DNA of 64,000 nucleotides from NCBI RefSeq assembly GCF_013488205.1, contig NZ_CP040908.1:2420001-2484000 (forward strand), given 5' to 3'. Made by a program: the position numbers and the translations under genes. Shown one piece after another: positions 38,419 to 47,359 of the stretch. The stretch is from Empedobacter falsenii. GTDB taxonomy: Bacteria > Bacteroidota > Bacteroidia > Flavobacteriales > Weeksellaceae. The first letter of the stretch is position 1; every line of letters begins with the position of its first letter. The notes beneath the pieces are model-generated. The model searched no databases and was not told the DNA's origin. It saw only the letters and a list, made by a program, of their open reading frames with translations.

Positions 38419-38493
38419 GGTGATTGTAGCTCAGTTGGTTAGAGCGCCGGATTGTGGTTCCGGAGGTCGTGGGTTCGAGACCCATCATTCACC
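38419..38493 (+). tRNA. tRNA-His copy 3 (anticodon GTG)
   Basis: Identical to copies 1 and 2. A hairpin with a T run follows 8 bp later, ending the cluster. Confidence 0.96.
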
Positions 38494-38500
38494 CAGATTA

Positions 38501-38533
38501 AATCTCAATTTCAGTAGAAGTTGGGATTTTTTT
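38501..38533 (+). terminator. terminator of the tRNA-His cluster
   Basis: AATCTCAA pairs with TTGGGATT (one U-G), followed by TTTTT. Confidence 0.7.
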
Positions 38534-38578
38534 ATTTGATAATTTAATGTTATTTTTATTAAAGACTTAATAATTAAC

Positions 38579-39136
38579 ATGATGTTATTCTCCATTTTAT
38601 TATTAATAGCAGTTCCTATACTCTTTTTTATCTATTATGTAATTGAAGATTATAGAGATGGAAATAAAGAAAAACTATACATTTTTCTAATTCTTTCTTC
38701 TCTATTATTAATATTTATATTATTCTTATATAATGTAGATGATAGTCCTAAAGACGGAGATAACACTGAACCTGCAACATCATTTTCTCCAACCAAAGAA
38801 GAAATCTACAAAATACAATTTGGTAATTTTCCAGATTCTACAAATATAAAAGTATTAGAAGGTCATTATTGGGAGTCTGCACATTGGTCTTATGAATACA
38901 AAACATTTTTAAAATTAAACGTAAAAAAAGAATGGATAGATAAACAAATTGTAAAAAAACAATTAAAAATCTATTCCAAAAAAGACCCATTACCAGAACT
39001 TAACAATCCACCAAATTGGTTCGCCCCTTCTAAAAATCATATAATATATTTATCAGCTCAAAGAGGTCAATCAAATTATAGAATTTATTATGACTCAATT
39101 TCAAAAGAAGTTTTATATTTTGATATGCAACTATAA
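38579..39136 (+). CDS. membrane-anchored protein of unknown function
   Basis: The protein has 185 residues. Two hydrophobic helices (about 2-21 and 33-51) are separated by a short charged loop, so the soluble C-terminal 130 residues face the same side as the N-terminus. The soluble part contains KVLEGHYWESAHWSYEYKTFLKLNVKKEWI and no cysteine. I know no relative. It is the first of three small AT-rich genes between the tRNA cluster and the M49-like gene. The next gene begins 13 bp later. Confidence 0.6.
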   Translation: MMLFSILLLIAVPILFFIYYVIEDYRDGNKEKLYIFLILSSLLLIFILFLYNVDDSPKDGDNTEPATSFSPTKEEIYKIQFGNFPDSTNIKVLEGHYWESAHWSYEYKTFLKLNVKKEWIDKQIVKKQLKIYSKKDPLPELNNPPNWFAPSKNHIIYLSAQRGQSNYRIYYDSISKEVLYFDMQL

Positions 39137-39149
39137 ATAGTTATTCAAA

Positions 39150-39581
39150 ATGAAAAAATATATCTTTTTAAAAATTCAGCTAATATCCTTTCTTATTGGT
39201 TATTCAATTAATGCTCAAATTATCAATATAACGAGAAATGATTCTATTAATTTAGAAAAAAAGAGTGTGTTAAAAGATGGAAATCTTTCATTTTATAAAA
39301 ATGAATATACACTTACTCTTTACCACAAAGAAAATATTTCTTATAATAAGAAAAACGGTTACAAATATTATACAATTGCTGGAGGAAAGAAGTATTGTGA
39401 TAAATGTAAAAAAGAAAAATATACATTTAATATAGAAAATATTCCAAACCTGAAATCAAATCAGCTTGAAATTTTCAATATAGATACTTTATTTGAAAAT
39501 CTTAAAAAATATCAATTTTCTTATGGATACTTTTATATCAACAATGTATATTATAAAAATTTAGGAATGCCAATTGAATGA
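39150..39581 (+). CDS. small exported protein of unknown function
   Basis: The protein has 143 residues. A signal peptide (about 23 residues, ending SINAQ) precedes a Lys/Tyr/Asn-rich domain. A CDKC pair in GGKKYCDKCKKEKYTF could bind metal or form a disulfide. I recognise no family. It lies 13 bp after the previous membrane protein gene, probably in one transcript. Confidence 0.6.
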   Translation: MKKYIFLKIQLISFLIGYSINAQIINITRNDSINLEKKSVLKDGNLSFYKNEYTLTLYHKENISYNKKNGYKYYTIAGGKKYCDKCKKEKYTFNIENIPNLKSNQLEIFNIDTLFENLKKYQFSYGYFYINNVYYKNLGMPIE

Positions 39582-39621
39582 TTTAGTACTTTAATTCATC
39601 AACCATTTAAACCAAATCAAT

Positions 39622-40086
39622 ATGTACATATTAAAACATATATTAATTATCATAGCTACAATATTCATTTTTACAATACCAATAATATCTTTTATGAGCT
39701 ATTCAACTTCAGATTGTAGTATTAGTAATTTTTGGTGTATTGGTGATTTTCTATATACTTACTTATTGACATCAGTTCTCATGATTAGGTTAGTTTATCC
39801 ATTTTTAATTATTATTTTATTCTCAATTGCTTATAATTATCTTTTCAAAAAATATTTTCATAGAAAAAACAGAATCATCGTCTCAATATTTTATGCCTTA
39901 ATACTTTTAGTACTCGGATTTAGTATAAATGTATTTATACTTGAGGAAAATGAATTCAAAAATTACACTACCATTGCGCTAATATTTATTCCTACACCTT
40001 TAATTATTGGATTTTTAATGGATAAAATAATGTATCTCACACACAAAGAACACTTTGAAGATCTGTCTAGAGAAAACTATAATTGA
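39622..40086 (+). CDS. small integral membrane protein of unknown function
   Basis: The protein has 154 residues and four predicted membrane helices (about 5-27, 47-74, 85-105 and 116-135). Two cysteines lie in the first external loop (SDCSISNFWCIG). No known family is evident. It is third in the run of orphan genes after the tRNA cluster. Confidence 0.6.
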   Translation: MYILKHILIIIATIFIFTIPIISFMSYSTSDCSISNFWCIGDFLYTYLLTSVLMIRLVYPFLIIILFSIAYNYLFKKYFHRKNRIIVSIFYALILLVLGFSINVFILEENEFKNYTTIALIFIPTPLIIGFLMDKIMYLTHKEHFEDLSRENYN

Positions 40087-40146
40087 TAGTAAATATTATT
40101 TTAATTCAAAAACCCATTTCTCCTTAAATTTACCAAAACATTCAAA

Positions 40147-41793
40147 ATGAAAAAATCATCAATATTCTTGGGATTGATTGCTTTTGCTGGAGTTTTAAGC
40201 TCTTGTTCAACTCAAAAAACAGCAACAGAATCAACTCAAACCTCAACAGAAATGACAAAAGATTATGCTTTTCAATATTATGCTCAAGTTCCATTAACAA
40301 CAGATATTTCGCATTTAACAAAAAACGAAAAAGAGATTTTACGTTTGATGTTCAAAACGGCTGATATTATGGACGATTTATTTTGGCAACAAGCTTATGG
40401 CGCTAAAATAGATTTGATGGACGAAACGAAAGGTGAAGCCAAAGAATATGCAAAAATAAACTATGGTCCTTGGGATAGATTGAATAACGAAGCGCCTTTT
40501 ATAAACGGTATTGGAGCAAAACCTGCAGGTGCAACTTTCTATCCTATTGATATGACGAAAGAGGAATTTGAACAAGCGAATATCAAAGATGGCAAATCGC
40601 CCTACTCTATTATTCGTCGTAATCGCGAAGGAAAATTATATTCGATTCCGTATAACGAAAATTTCAAAAATCAATTATCAAAAGCTGCTGGATATTTGAC
40701 AAAAGCTTCTGAATTAGCAGAAGATACTGGACTTAAAAATTATTTAAAATTACGTGCTGCAGCTTTGGTGAGCGATGATTTCTATGCAAGTGATTTGGCT
40801 TGGATGGATATGAAAAATGCAAATATTGACATGGTGGTTGGTCCGATTGAAAATTATGAAGATCAATTATTTGGATATAAAACTTCCTATTCTGCATATA
40901 TTTTAGTAAAAGATATCGAATGGTCGAAAAAATTGGCAAAATTTGTTCAATATTTACCAGAATTACAGAAGAATTTACCTGTTTCTGCAAACTACAAAAA
41001 AGAAGTTCCTGGAACTGATTCGGATCTTAATGCCTATGATGTTGTGTATTATGCGGGAGATTGCAATGCGGCAGGAAAAACAATTGCGATTAATTTACCA
41101 AATGATGAAAAAGTTCAATTGGAAAAAGGAACACGTCGTTTGCAATTAAAAAATGCTATGAAAGCGAAGTTTGATAAAATTCTTGCGCCTATTGCAACTG
41201 CTTTGATTGATGAAAGCCAACAGAAAAACATCAAATTTGACGCATTCTTTTCTAATGTTATGTTTCACGAAGTGGCGCATGGTTTAGGAATCAAAAATAC
41301 GGTGAATGGAAAAGGTTCAGTTCGTGATGCTTTAAAAGAAGCTAATTCAGCTTTAGAAGAAGGAAAAGCTGATATTCTTGGTTTGTATATGGTCAATCAA
41401 TTATTGAAAAAAGGTGAATTGACAGGAACACAAGAAGATTATTTTGTGACTTTCTTGGCTGGAATTTTACGTTCAGTTCGTTTTGGAGCGAGTTCTGCTC
41501 ACGGACAAGCGAATATGATTGCGTTCAACTATTTTGCTGAAAATGGTGCTTTCGAAAAAACTCCAAATGGTCGTTACAAAGTAAATGTTGCTAAAATGGA
41601 AAAAGCAATGAATGGTTTATCAGAATTAATTTTGACACTTCAAGGAAATGGAGATTATGATGGTGTAAAAAAATTATATACTGACAAAGGAACTATTCAT
41701 GCAGATTTACAAAAAGATTTAGATGTCTTGAAAACCAAAAATATTCCAGTTGATGTTGTTTTCGAACAAGGTCCTAAAATGTTGGGGTTGTAA
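40147..41793 (+). CDS. M49-like (dipeptidyl-peptidase III-type) zinc peptidase, lipoprotein
   Basis: The protein has 548 residues. A lipobox (LSSC, about Cys20) shows membrane anchoring. FHEVAHGLGIKN supplies His374, Glu375 and His378. EEGKADILGLY (residues 404-414) supplies the third zinc ligand in the EExxAD arrangement of family M49. Standard M49 enzymes have HEXXGH with one more residue; here the motif is HEXXH. It probably cleaves peptides in the periplasm or at the surface, but the altered motif leaves activity uncertain. It ends at a terminator. Confidence 0.78.
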   Translation: MKKSSIFLGLIAFAGVLSSCSTQKTATESTQTSTEMTKDYAFQYYAQVPLTTDISHLTKNEKEILRLMFKTADIMDDLFWQQAYGAKIDLMDETKGEAKEYAKINYGPWDRLNNEAPFINGIGAKPAGATFYPIDMTKEEFEQANIKDGKSPYSIIRRNREGKLYSIPYNENFKNQLSKAAGYLTKASELAEDTGLKNYLKLRAAALVSDDFYASDLAWMDMKNANIDMVVGPIENYEDQLFGYKTSYSAYILVKDIEWSKKLAKFVQYLPELQKNLPVSANYKKEVPGTDSDLNAYDVVYYAGDCNAAGKTIAINLPNDEKVQLEKGTRRLQLKNAMKAKFDKILAPIATALIDESQQKNIKFDAFFSNVMFHEVAHGLGIKNTVNGKGSVRDALKEANSALEEGKADILGLYMVNQLLKKGELTGTQEDYFVTFLAGILRSVRFGASSAHGQANMIAFNYFAENGAFEKTPNGRYKVNVAKMEKAMNGLSELILTLQGNGDYDGVKKLYTDKGTIHADLQKDLDVLKTKNIPVDVVFEQGPKMLGL

Positions 41794-41811
41794 AAAAAAA
41801 TGATATTAAAC

Positions 41812-41841
41812 AAAAAAGCGAACCAATTGGTTCGTTTTTTT
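41812..41841 (+). terminator. terminator after the M49-like gene
   Basis: CGAACC pairs with GGTTCG within AAAAAAGCGAACCAATTGG, followed by a T run of seven. Confidence 0.8.
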
Positions 41842-41892
41842 GTTTATCATCTATTTTATTTTTCTATTTTTATAAAAAACTAAATTAACATT

Positions 41893-42477
41893 ATGAAAAA
41901 ATTAATAGCTATTTTGGGTTTATTTGCAATTATTTCGTGCAACGAAGACGAAATTATTATTCCCTTAGAAAATTCACCAACTATTAATGGAATTTACACA
42001 TATACTGATACTAGTCCTTTTACAGATTACAAATATTATAAAGGGCCAGACGGAGAAAACCATCCCTCAGAGGCATTAAATTTTCTAAAAACACATTGGC
42101 CAACGTATGATGAGACCCCATACAAAAGTATTGAATTGAAAAAAGATTCTGTAATTATTACAAGTATTGACGATGAAGTTGAACGACTAAAAAGTGCATA
42201 TAAAAACGATTTATTAATTGTAAATTATGATACATTAGAATTTGTTTTCGGTAAAGTTGATAAAAAAACTAACACATTCCATGTCTATAGAAATTACTTT
42301 GCATTTAATATTATTTCTAAAACGAATGGTTCTTCAGCTAATGTAGAAGGTGATTTTTTTGGATTGTGGTCTGATGCAGATTTTTTTCCAAGTCTTGTTA
42401 ATTCACCAAAAGATTTTACTCATAAAGATGAATTTTTATTTTGGGGAAATATATCTCATAATTTTAAGAAAAAATAA
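41893..42477 (+). CDS. lipoprotein of unknown function
   Basis: The protein has 194 residues. The lipobox IISC (Cys16) is followed directly by acidic residues (CNEDE), which resembles the surface-export signal of Bacteroidota lipoproteins; surface location is inferred. The mature part is Tyr-, Thr- and Lys-rich and strand-like, with no known motif. It is a single gene, convergent with the esterase-like gene and sharing its terminator. Confidence 0.6.
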   Translation: MKKLIAILGLFAIISCNEDEIIIPLENSPTINGIYTYTDTSPFTDYKYYKGPDGENHPSEALNFLKTHWPTYDETPYKSIELKKDSVIITSIDDEVERLKSAYKNDLLIVNYDTLEFVFGKVDKKTNTFHVYRNYFAFNIISKTNGSSANVEGDFFGLWSDADFFPSLVNSPKDFTHKDEFLFWGNISHNFKKK

Positions 42478-42491
42478 AGAATTTAATATAT

Positions 42492-42538
42492 TAAAAAAGG
42501 TGAATATCATTTAATTAAAATAATATTCACCTTTTTAT
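42492..42538. terminator. bidirectional terminator
   Basis: AAAAAGGTGAATAT pairs perfectly with ATATTCACCTTTTT around a 15-base loop. It lies between convergent genes ending at 42477 and 42543. Confidence 0.85.
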
Positions 42539-42542
42539 ATTA

Positions 42543-43037
42543 TCACTTCTCCAAAAAAGTTTCAAACGCTTTTTCGAATTCTTCTAATGTGATTAAATGT
42601 GTCATTTCAGCATCGAAAACTTGTTCGATGTTTCCGTTTTGTTTTTGAAGATTTTCTACAAATTCAATCTGAAATTTTGGTTCGATCACATCATCTTTTA
42701 AACCTGTAAAAATTAAATTTGATTTTGTTGGAACTCCTTTTAATAATTGTTCTGGCAAAAATGGTTTTAAACGTTCTACTGCAATTACAGCAGGATTAAA
42801 CATCAAAACAGGAACATTTAACAATAATCCCAAATAATAACTTATCATTCCGCCCAAACTTGTTCCTGCAATAAATTCGATTGGTTCTTTTGTAAAATGC
42901 TCTACCAAATCTTGAATCAAAGTTGGTGCATTATCGTAATCAATTGTTGGTGCGTAACATTCTCCCAAAGAGTCTAAATATTCTCTCTTTTCATCTGTTA
43001 CAAAACCTTGGTAGCCGTGTAAGTATGCAAATTTCAT
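42543..43037 (-). CDS. YqiA/UPF0227-type alpha/beta hydrolase
   Basis: The protein has 164 residues. FIAGTSLGGMISYYLG holds the nucleophile Ser60 in the G-x-S-x-GG elbow. FTGLKDDVIEP supplies the acid, and MTHLITLEEF the histidine. The small size and YLHGYQGF start match esterase YqiA relatives. It is a cytoplasmic carboxylesterase or thioesterase with unknown substrate. Confidence 0.8.
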   Translation of the reverse strand: MKFAYLHGYQGFVTDEKREYLDSLGECYAPTIDYDNAPTLIQDLVEHFTKEPIEFIAGTSLGGMISYYLGLLLNVPVLMFNPAVIAVERLKPFLPEQLLKGVPTKSNLIFTGLKDDVIEPKFQIEFVENLQKQNGNIEQVFDAEMTHLITLEEFEKAFETFLEK

Positions 43038-43167
43038 TTGTTTAAAATTTTAATAATTTGATACTGAAAACAAGTTCAGTAGTTGATGTAAAAATACTAA
43101 AAAAAGTATTTCTAAATTAATTAGTAAGGGTTTTAAACGTCTATTTTGAATGAAGTAAATTAAAATA

Positions 43168-43629
43168 TTAACGTTTATATTTTTTTAGAATATCAGGATT
43201 TTTATACCCCAAATTAATAAGAATATATTTCTTAGGGACATCTATATGCTCTAAAACGATGGTGTCTTTTGAGTTATAAATAATTTTATGTTCCCAATTA
43301 TTAAAAATAAATAAATTATTATCTTTATTATATGACCATTTATTTGTTTTTTTTATATCATTTATAACATCTTTAAATTCAGATAATTTATTAGAAGAAT
43401 AATCATAATGCATAAATTTATATTGTCCGTTATTTAAAAATTTATAGCCATAATTAATATTTTTAAAATAATTATTAATACTGTCATATTCAAATATATA
43501 CCAAAAACAATTGGAATCAGTTATTTTATTTTCAAATTCATTTTTATCACAACTGATTAAAGATAAATTAATCAAAATTGTAAGAAGTATCAAAATTCTA
43601 TTATTTATTGCTTTATAATATTTTATCAT
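43168..43629 (-). CDS. small lipoprotein of unknown function
   Basis: The protein has 153 residues. After a hydrophobic stretch the lipobox LISC (Cys27) gives CDKNE. The mature part is very rich in Asn, Lys, Tyr and Ile, with clearly lower GC than the neighbouring secA. No motif is recognised. It lies downstream of secA behind a terminator, so it is probably expressed separately. Confidence 0.55.
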   Translation of the reverse strand: MIKYYKAINNRILILLTILINLSLISCDKNEFENKITDSNCFWYIFEYDSINNYFKNINYGYKFLNNGQYKFMHYDYSSNKLSEFKDVINDIKKTNKWSYNKDNNLFIFNNWEHKIIYNSKDTIVLEHIDVPKKYILINLGYKNPDILKKYKR

Positions 43630-43660
43630 TTTCTATTAAAATTGAATCATATAAATATAA

Positions 43661-43694
43661 CAAAAAACCCTTTCCGAAAATTTCAGAAAGGGTT
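43661..43694 (-). terminator. terminator of secA
   Basis: AACCCTTTC pairs with GAAAGGGTT. On the minus strand it is followed by TTTTTTGTT and begins 23 bp after the secA stop. Confidence 0.8.
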
Positions 43695-43716
43695 AAAGTT
43701 ATATAAAAAAATCTTT

Positions 43717-46700
43717 TTAGTTTACTGATTCAGTTTCCTCTACAGATTCTTCTTTTTGCGTATTTGGTAATTCTCCTTTGAATAAGAACGAAATGATTTC
43801 TTTATTCACTGTATCCAACATTCTTTGGAAAATATGGAAAGATTCTTGTTTGTAAACAACCAACGGATCTTTTTGTTCGTAAACCGCATTTTGAGACGTT
43901 TTACGTAAATCATCAACATCACGTAAATGCTCTTTCCAGTTATCATCAATTAAACTTAATACAACTGATTTCTCGAAATCTTTGATTAAAGTTTTTCCTT
44001 GAGATTCGTATGCTTCTTTCAAATCACAAACAACTGTCATTTGACGAATTCCGTCTGTAAATGGCACTTGAATACGAGAGAACATATGTCCTTGATTTTC
44101 GAAAACATTCGAAATTACTGGGAAAGCTGTTTCTGCAACATATTTCATACGTGCTTTGTAATCTTCAATTGCTGCGTCGTACGTAATATTTGTTAAATCT
44201 TTGATTGATTTAGATCTAAATTCATCTTCTGTAACAGGAGTTCCCATTGTAAAGAATTTAATTAAATCTAATTCATATTGACCAAAATCTTCGAAATCTT
44301 TGTTAGATTTCACAACAGAAGCTGCAACATCATAAATCATGTTTGCAATATCAACTTCCAAGCGATCTCCGAATAATGCATTGTGACGACGTTTGTAAAT
44401 TACTTCACGTTGTTTGTTCATTACATCATCATACTCTAACAAACGTTTACGAATACCGAAGTTATTTTCTTCTACTTTTTTCTGTGCACGCTCGATAGAT
44501 TTTGTAATCATAGAATGTTCAATCACATCTCCATCTTTATGTCCCATACGGTCCATTAATTTTGCAATTCTTTCTGAACCGAATAAACGCATTAATGAAT
44601 CTTCTAATGAAACGAAGAATTGAGATGATCCTGGATCTCCTTGACGACCAGCACGACCACGTAACTGACGGTCTACACGACGAGAATCGTGACGTTCTGT
44701 ACCAATAATTGCTAAACCTCCAGATTCTTTTACTTCTTTCGTCAATTTAATATCAGTACCACGACCAGCCATATTGGTTGCAATAGTTACAGCTCCTGGT
44801 TTACCAGCTTCTGTTACAATATCAGCCTCGCTTTTGTGTAGTTTTGCATTCAAAACATTGTGATTAATTCCACGTAATTTTAAAGCTTTTGATAATAATT
44901 CAGAAATCTCAACATTAGTTGTACCAACTAAAACTGGACGTTTGTCATCTTGAGATAAACGGACAATTTCCTCGATTACTGCTTTATATTTTTCACGATT
45001 TGTTTTGAAAACAATATCATTTTTATCGTTACGTAAAATTGGGCGGTTTGTTGGAATAGAAACAACATCTAATTTGTAAATTTCCCAGAACTCACCTGCC
45101 TCAGTTTCCGCTGTACCAGTCATACCTCCTAACTTGTTGTACATACGGAAGTAGTTTTGTAATGTAATTGTTGCAAACGTTTGTGTAGCTGCTTCAATTT
45201 TTACATTCTCTTTTGCTTCAATTGCTTGGTGCAATCCATCAGAATAACGACGACCATCCATAATACGACCTGTCGATTCGTCAACGATTTTTACTTCACC
45301 TTCAACCACTACATACTCGATGTCTTTTTCGAATAATGTATATGCTTTTAACAATTGGCTTAATGTATGAATACGCTCAGATTTGATTGAGAAGTCACGG
45401 AAAAATTCTTCTTTCATTTGAAGAATTTCTTCTTTCGTTTTTCCTGAATTTTCAATCGCTCCAATATTTGTCGAAACATCTGGTAAAATGAAGAAATTTT
45501 CATCTTCCATTCCTTTAGACAAATACTCAATTCCTTTATCTGTTAAATCTGATTGATTTTGTTTTTCATCAATAACAAAGTATAAATGCTCGTCAACTTT
45601 TGGCATTTCACGGTTATTATCCTGAATAAAATGCGCTTCTGTTTTTTGTAATTGAGCACGAATACCATCTTGAGACAAGAATTTGATTAATGGTTTATAT
45701 TTTGGTAAACCACGGTAAACTTGGTATAATTTGAAACCTCCTTCTTTTAAATCTCCTTGTTTGAATAATGTTTTTGCTTCGTTCAATGTTTTTCCTAACA
45801 TCTCACGTTGCATTTGATATAAACGATCAATTTTTGGTCTTAATACATCAAATTCGTGACGATCTCCTTGTGGAACTGGACCAGAAATAATCAATGGTGT
45901 ACGAGCATCATCAATTAAAACTGAATCGACCTCATCGACAATCGCAAAATTTAATTCACGTTGTACCAAAGCATCTGGAGTGTTTGCCATATTGTCACGT
46001 AAATAATCGAAACCAAATTCGTTATTTGTTCCATAAACAATATCAGATGCATACGCATCACGACGTCCTGGAGAGTTTGGTTGGTGATTATCGATACAAT
46101 CTACTGATAAACCATGGAAAGAGAAAATTGGACGCATCCACGCCATATCTCGTTTTGCCAAGTAATCATTCACCGTTACTAAGTGAACTCCACGACCAGT
46201 TAATGCATTTAAGTAAATTGGTAAAGTTGCAACCAACGTTTTACCTTCTCCTGTTTGCATCTCCGCAATACGACCTAAGTGTAAAGCCGTACCACCAATA
46301 AACTGAACATCGTAATGAGACATATCCCATGTTACTTGACGACCAGCTGCATCCCATGAGTTTTTCCAGATTGCAGTGTTATCATCTTTAAGAGAAACGA
46401 AATCGTGTCCACGATTTACCAAAACTTTATCAAACTCAGAAGCGGTCACTTCTAACGTTTCGTTTTCAGTAAAACGTTTTCCTGTTTCGCGCATTACAGC
46501 GAAAGCTTCTGGTAAGATTTCTAATAAAATCTTCTCCTCTATTTCGTAAGCTTCTTTATTGATTTTATCAATTTTAGCGTATAAATCTTCTTTTACACCA
46601 AAATCTTCTGTTTCTTCAACTTGTTTTTTTAACTCTTCAATTTGAGCTTTAAGATCTTTTGTAGCTTCAACTAATTGAGCTTTAAATCCATCTGTTTTTC

Positions 46701-46839
46701 CTCTTAATTCATCAATTGATAATGAACTAAGCTTTTGACCAGCTTCATTCGCTAAGTCAACATATTTTCGTAATTCTTTTACATCTTTGGCATTCTTATC
46801 ACCTAAGAAACCTTGTAAAATTTTGTTTAAAATATTCAT
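43717..46839 (-). CDS. secA: preprotein translocase ATPase SecA
   Basis: The protein has 1040 residues, longer than the Escherichia coli protein (901), as usual in Bacteroidota. Walker A GEGKT (about 196-200), DEVD in FAIVDEVDSVLIDDARTPLIISG, and GTDIKL and RQLRGRAGRQGDPGSSQFFVSLED of the second motor domain are all present. An insertion rich in Gln/Glu/Lys lies near 50-100. The C-terminal zinc motif (CxCxxxxxxxxCH) is missing; the end is acidic (EESVEETESVN). It drives Sec-dependent export. A -7 like box, TATATTTG, is at 46897-46904, 57 bp upstream. Confidence 0.97.
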   Translation of the reverse strand: MNILNKILQGFLGDKNAKDVKELRKYVDLANEAGQKLSSLSIDELRGKTDGFKAQLVEATKDLKAQIEELKKQVEETEDFGVKEDLYAKIDKINKEAYEIEEKILLEILPEAFAVMRETGKRFTENETLEVTASEFDKVLVNRGHDFVSLKDDNTAIWKNSWDAAGRQVTWDMSHYDVQFIGGTALHLGRIAEMQTGEGKTLVATLPIYLNALTGRGVHLVTVNDYLAKRDMAWMRPIFSFHGLSVDCIDNHQPNSPGRRDAYASDIVYGTNNEFGFDYLRDNMANTPDALVQRELNFAIVDEVDSVLIDDARTPLIISGPVPQGDRHEFDVLRPKIDRLYQMQREMLGKTLNEAKTLFKQGDLKEGGFKLYQVYRGLPKYKPLIKFLSQDGIRAQLQKTEAHFIQDNNREMPKVDEHLYFVIDEKQNQSDLTDKGIEYLSKGMEDENFFILPDVSTNIGAIENSGKTKEEILQMKEEFFRDFSIKSERIHTLSQLLKAYTLFEKDIEYVVVEGEVKIVDESTGRIMDGRRYSDGLHQAIEAKENVKIEAATQTFATITLQNYFRMYNKLGGMTGTAETEAGEFWEIYKLDVVSIPTNRPILRNDKNDIVFKTNREKYKAVIEEIVRLSQDDKRPVLVGTTNVEISELLSKALKLRGINHNVLNAKLHKSEADIVTEAGKPGAVTIATNMAGRGTDIKLTKEVKESGGLAIIGTERHDSRRVDRQLRGRAGRQGDPGSSQFFVSLEDSLMRLFGSERIAKLMDRMGHKDGDVIEHSMITKSIERAQKKVEENNFGIRKRLLEYDDVMNKQREVIYKRRHNALFGDRLEVDIANMIYDVAASVVKSNKDFEDFGQYELDLIKFFTMGTPVTEDEFRSKSIKDLTNITYDAAIEDYKARMKYVAETAFPVISNVFENQGHMFSRIQVPFTDGIRQMTVVCDLKEAYESQGKTLIKDFEKSVVLSLIDDNWKEHLRDVDDLRKTSQNAVYEQKDPLVVYKQESFHIFQRMLDTVNKEIISFLFKGELPNTQKEESVEETESVN

Positions 46840-46937
46840 ATTTTTCTGCGTTCTTCGTCAAAATTAGCCACAATATATTTGAGACTAATTAAGATGCAAA
46901 TATACGTTAACTATGTTAGTTATAGATTATAGAATCG

Positions 46938-46963
46938 AAAAAAGCCCCAATTTGGGCTTTTTT
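46938..46963 (-). terminator. terminator after the DUF2795 gene
   Basis: AAAGCCC / GGGCTTT forms the stem with AAAAAA and TTTTTT flanks. It separates the DUF2795 gene from secA. Confidence 0.8.
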
Positions 46964-46967
46964 ATTT

Positions 46968-47189
46968 TTAATATTCGTCCTCGTTCCAAAGGAAATCGTC
47001 GTCCGTTGGATAGTCAGCCCAAATTTCTTCAATGCTTTCGTAAGAATCTCCTTCATCCTCAATAGATTGTAAGTTTTCTACAACTTCCAAAGGTGCACCA
47101 GTACGAATTGCGTAATCAATTAATTCATCTTTTGTTGCTGGCCAAGGTGCATCACTTAAATAAGATGCTAATTCTAAAGTCCAATACAT
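46968..47189 (-). CDS. DUF2795-type small acidic protein
   Basis: The protein has 73 residues. MYWTLELASYLSDAPWPATKDELIDYAIRTGAPLEVVENLQSI is the DUF2795 core (short helices), followed by a strongly acidic tail (DEGDSYESIEEIWADYPTDDDFLW). The family is widespread in Bacteroidota and the role is unknown. It sits just upstream of secA on the same strand, but a terminator stands between them. Confidence 0.8.
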   Translation of the reverse strand: MYWTLELASYLSDAPWPATKDELIDYAIRTGAPLEVVENLQSIEDEGDSYESIEEIWADYPTDDDFLWNEDEY

Positions 47190-47359
47190 AGCTTATATTT
47201 TTTATTATTAGTAGAGACAATTAAACTCTAATTTATTTTCTAAAATTTGATTTTTTGCAAATCAAATAATCTGCCAAAGTCAAACTGTCAGTATTTATGT
47301 TAAAATTAAATTTTTTCGTTCTCTATATTTATTTAATTTTATGCCTAAATATAACGAAA

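Noticed and set aside
38184-38493. CRISPR-like array of three repeats
   Set aside because: The repeats are complete tRNA-His genes with conserved spacers, not short direct repeats with unique spacers. No CRISPR array or cas gene is seen in the window.
38336-38539. Open frame of 67 codons on the plus strand
   Set aside because: It overlaps the second and third tRNA-His genes and its protein is only a translation of tRNA sequence.
45894-46301. 135-codon open frame on the plus strand
   Set aside because: It is antisense to secA in a well-conserved region; such long antisense frames are common opposite AT-rich genes, and no signal for expression is visible.
47297-47359. Hydrophobic N-terminal extension of the nitronate monooxygenase (possible signal peptide)
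   Set aside because: The family protein begins at the later ATG, the enzyme is cytoplasmic with FMN, and the extension has no signal cleavage site.
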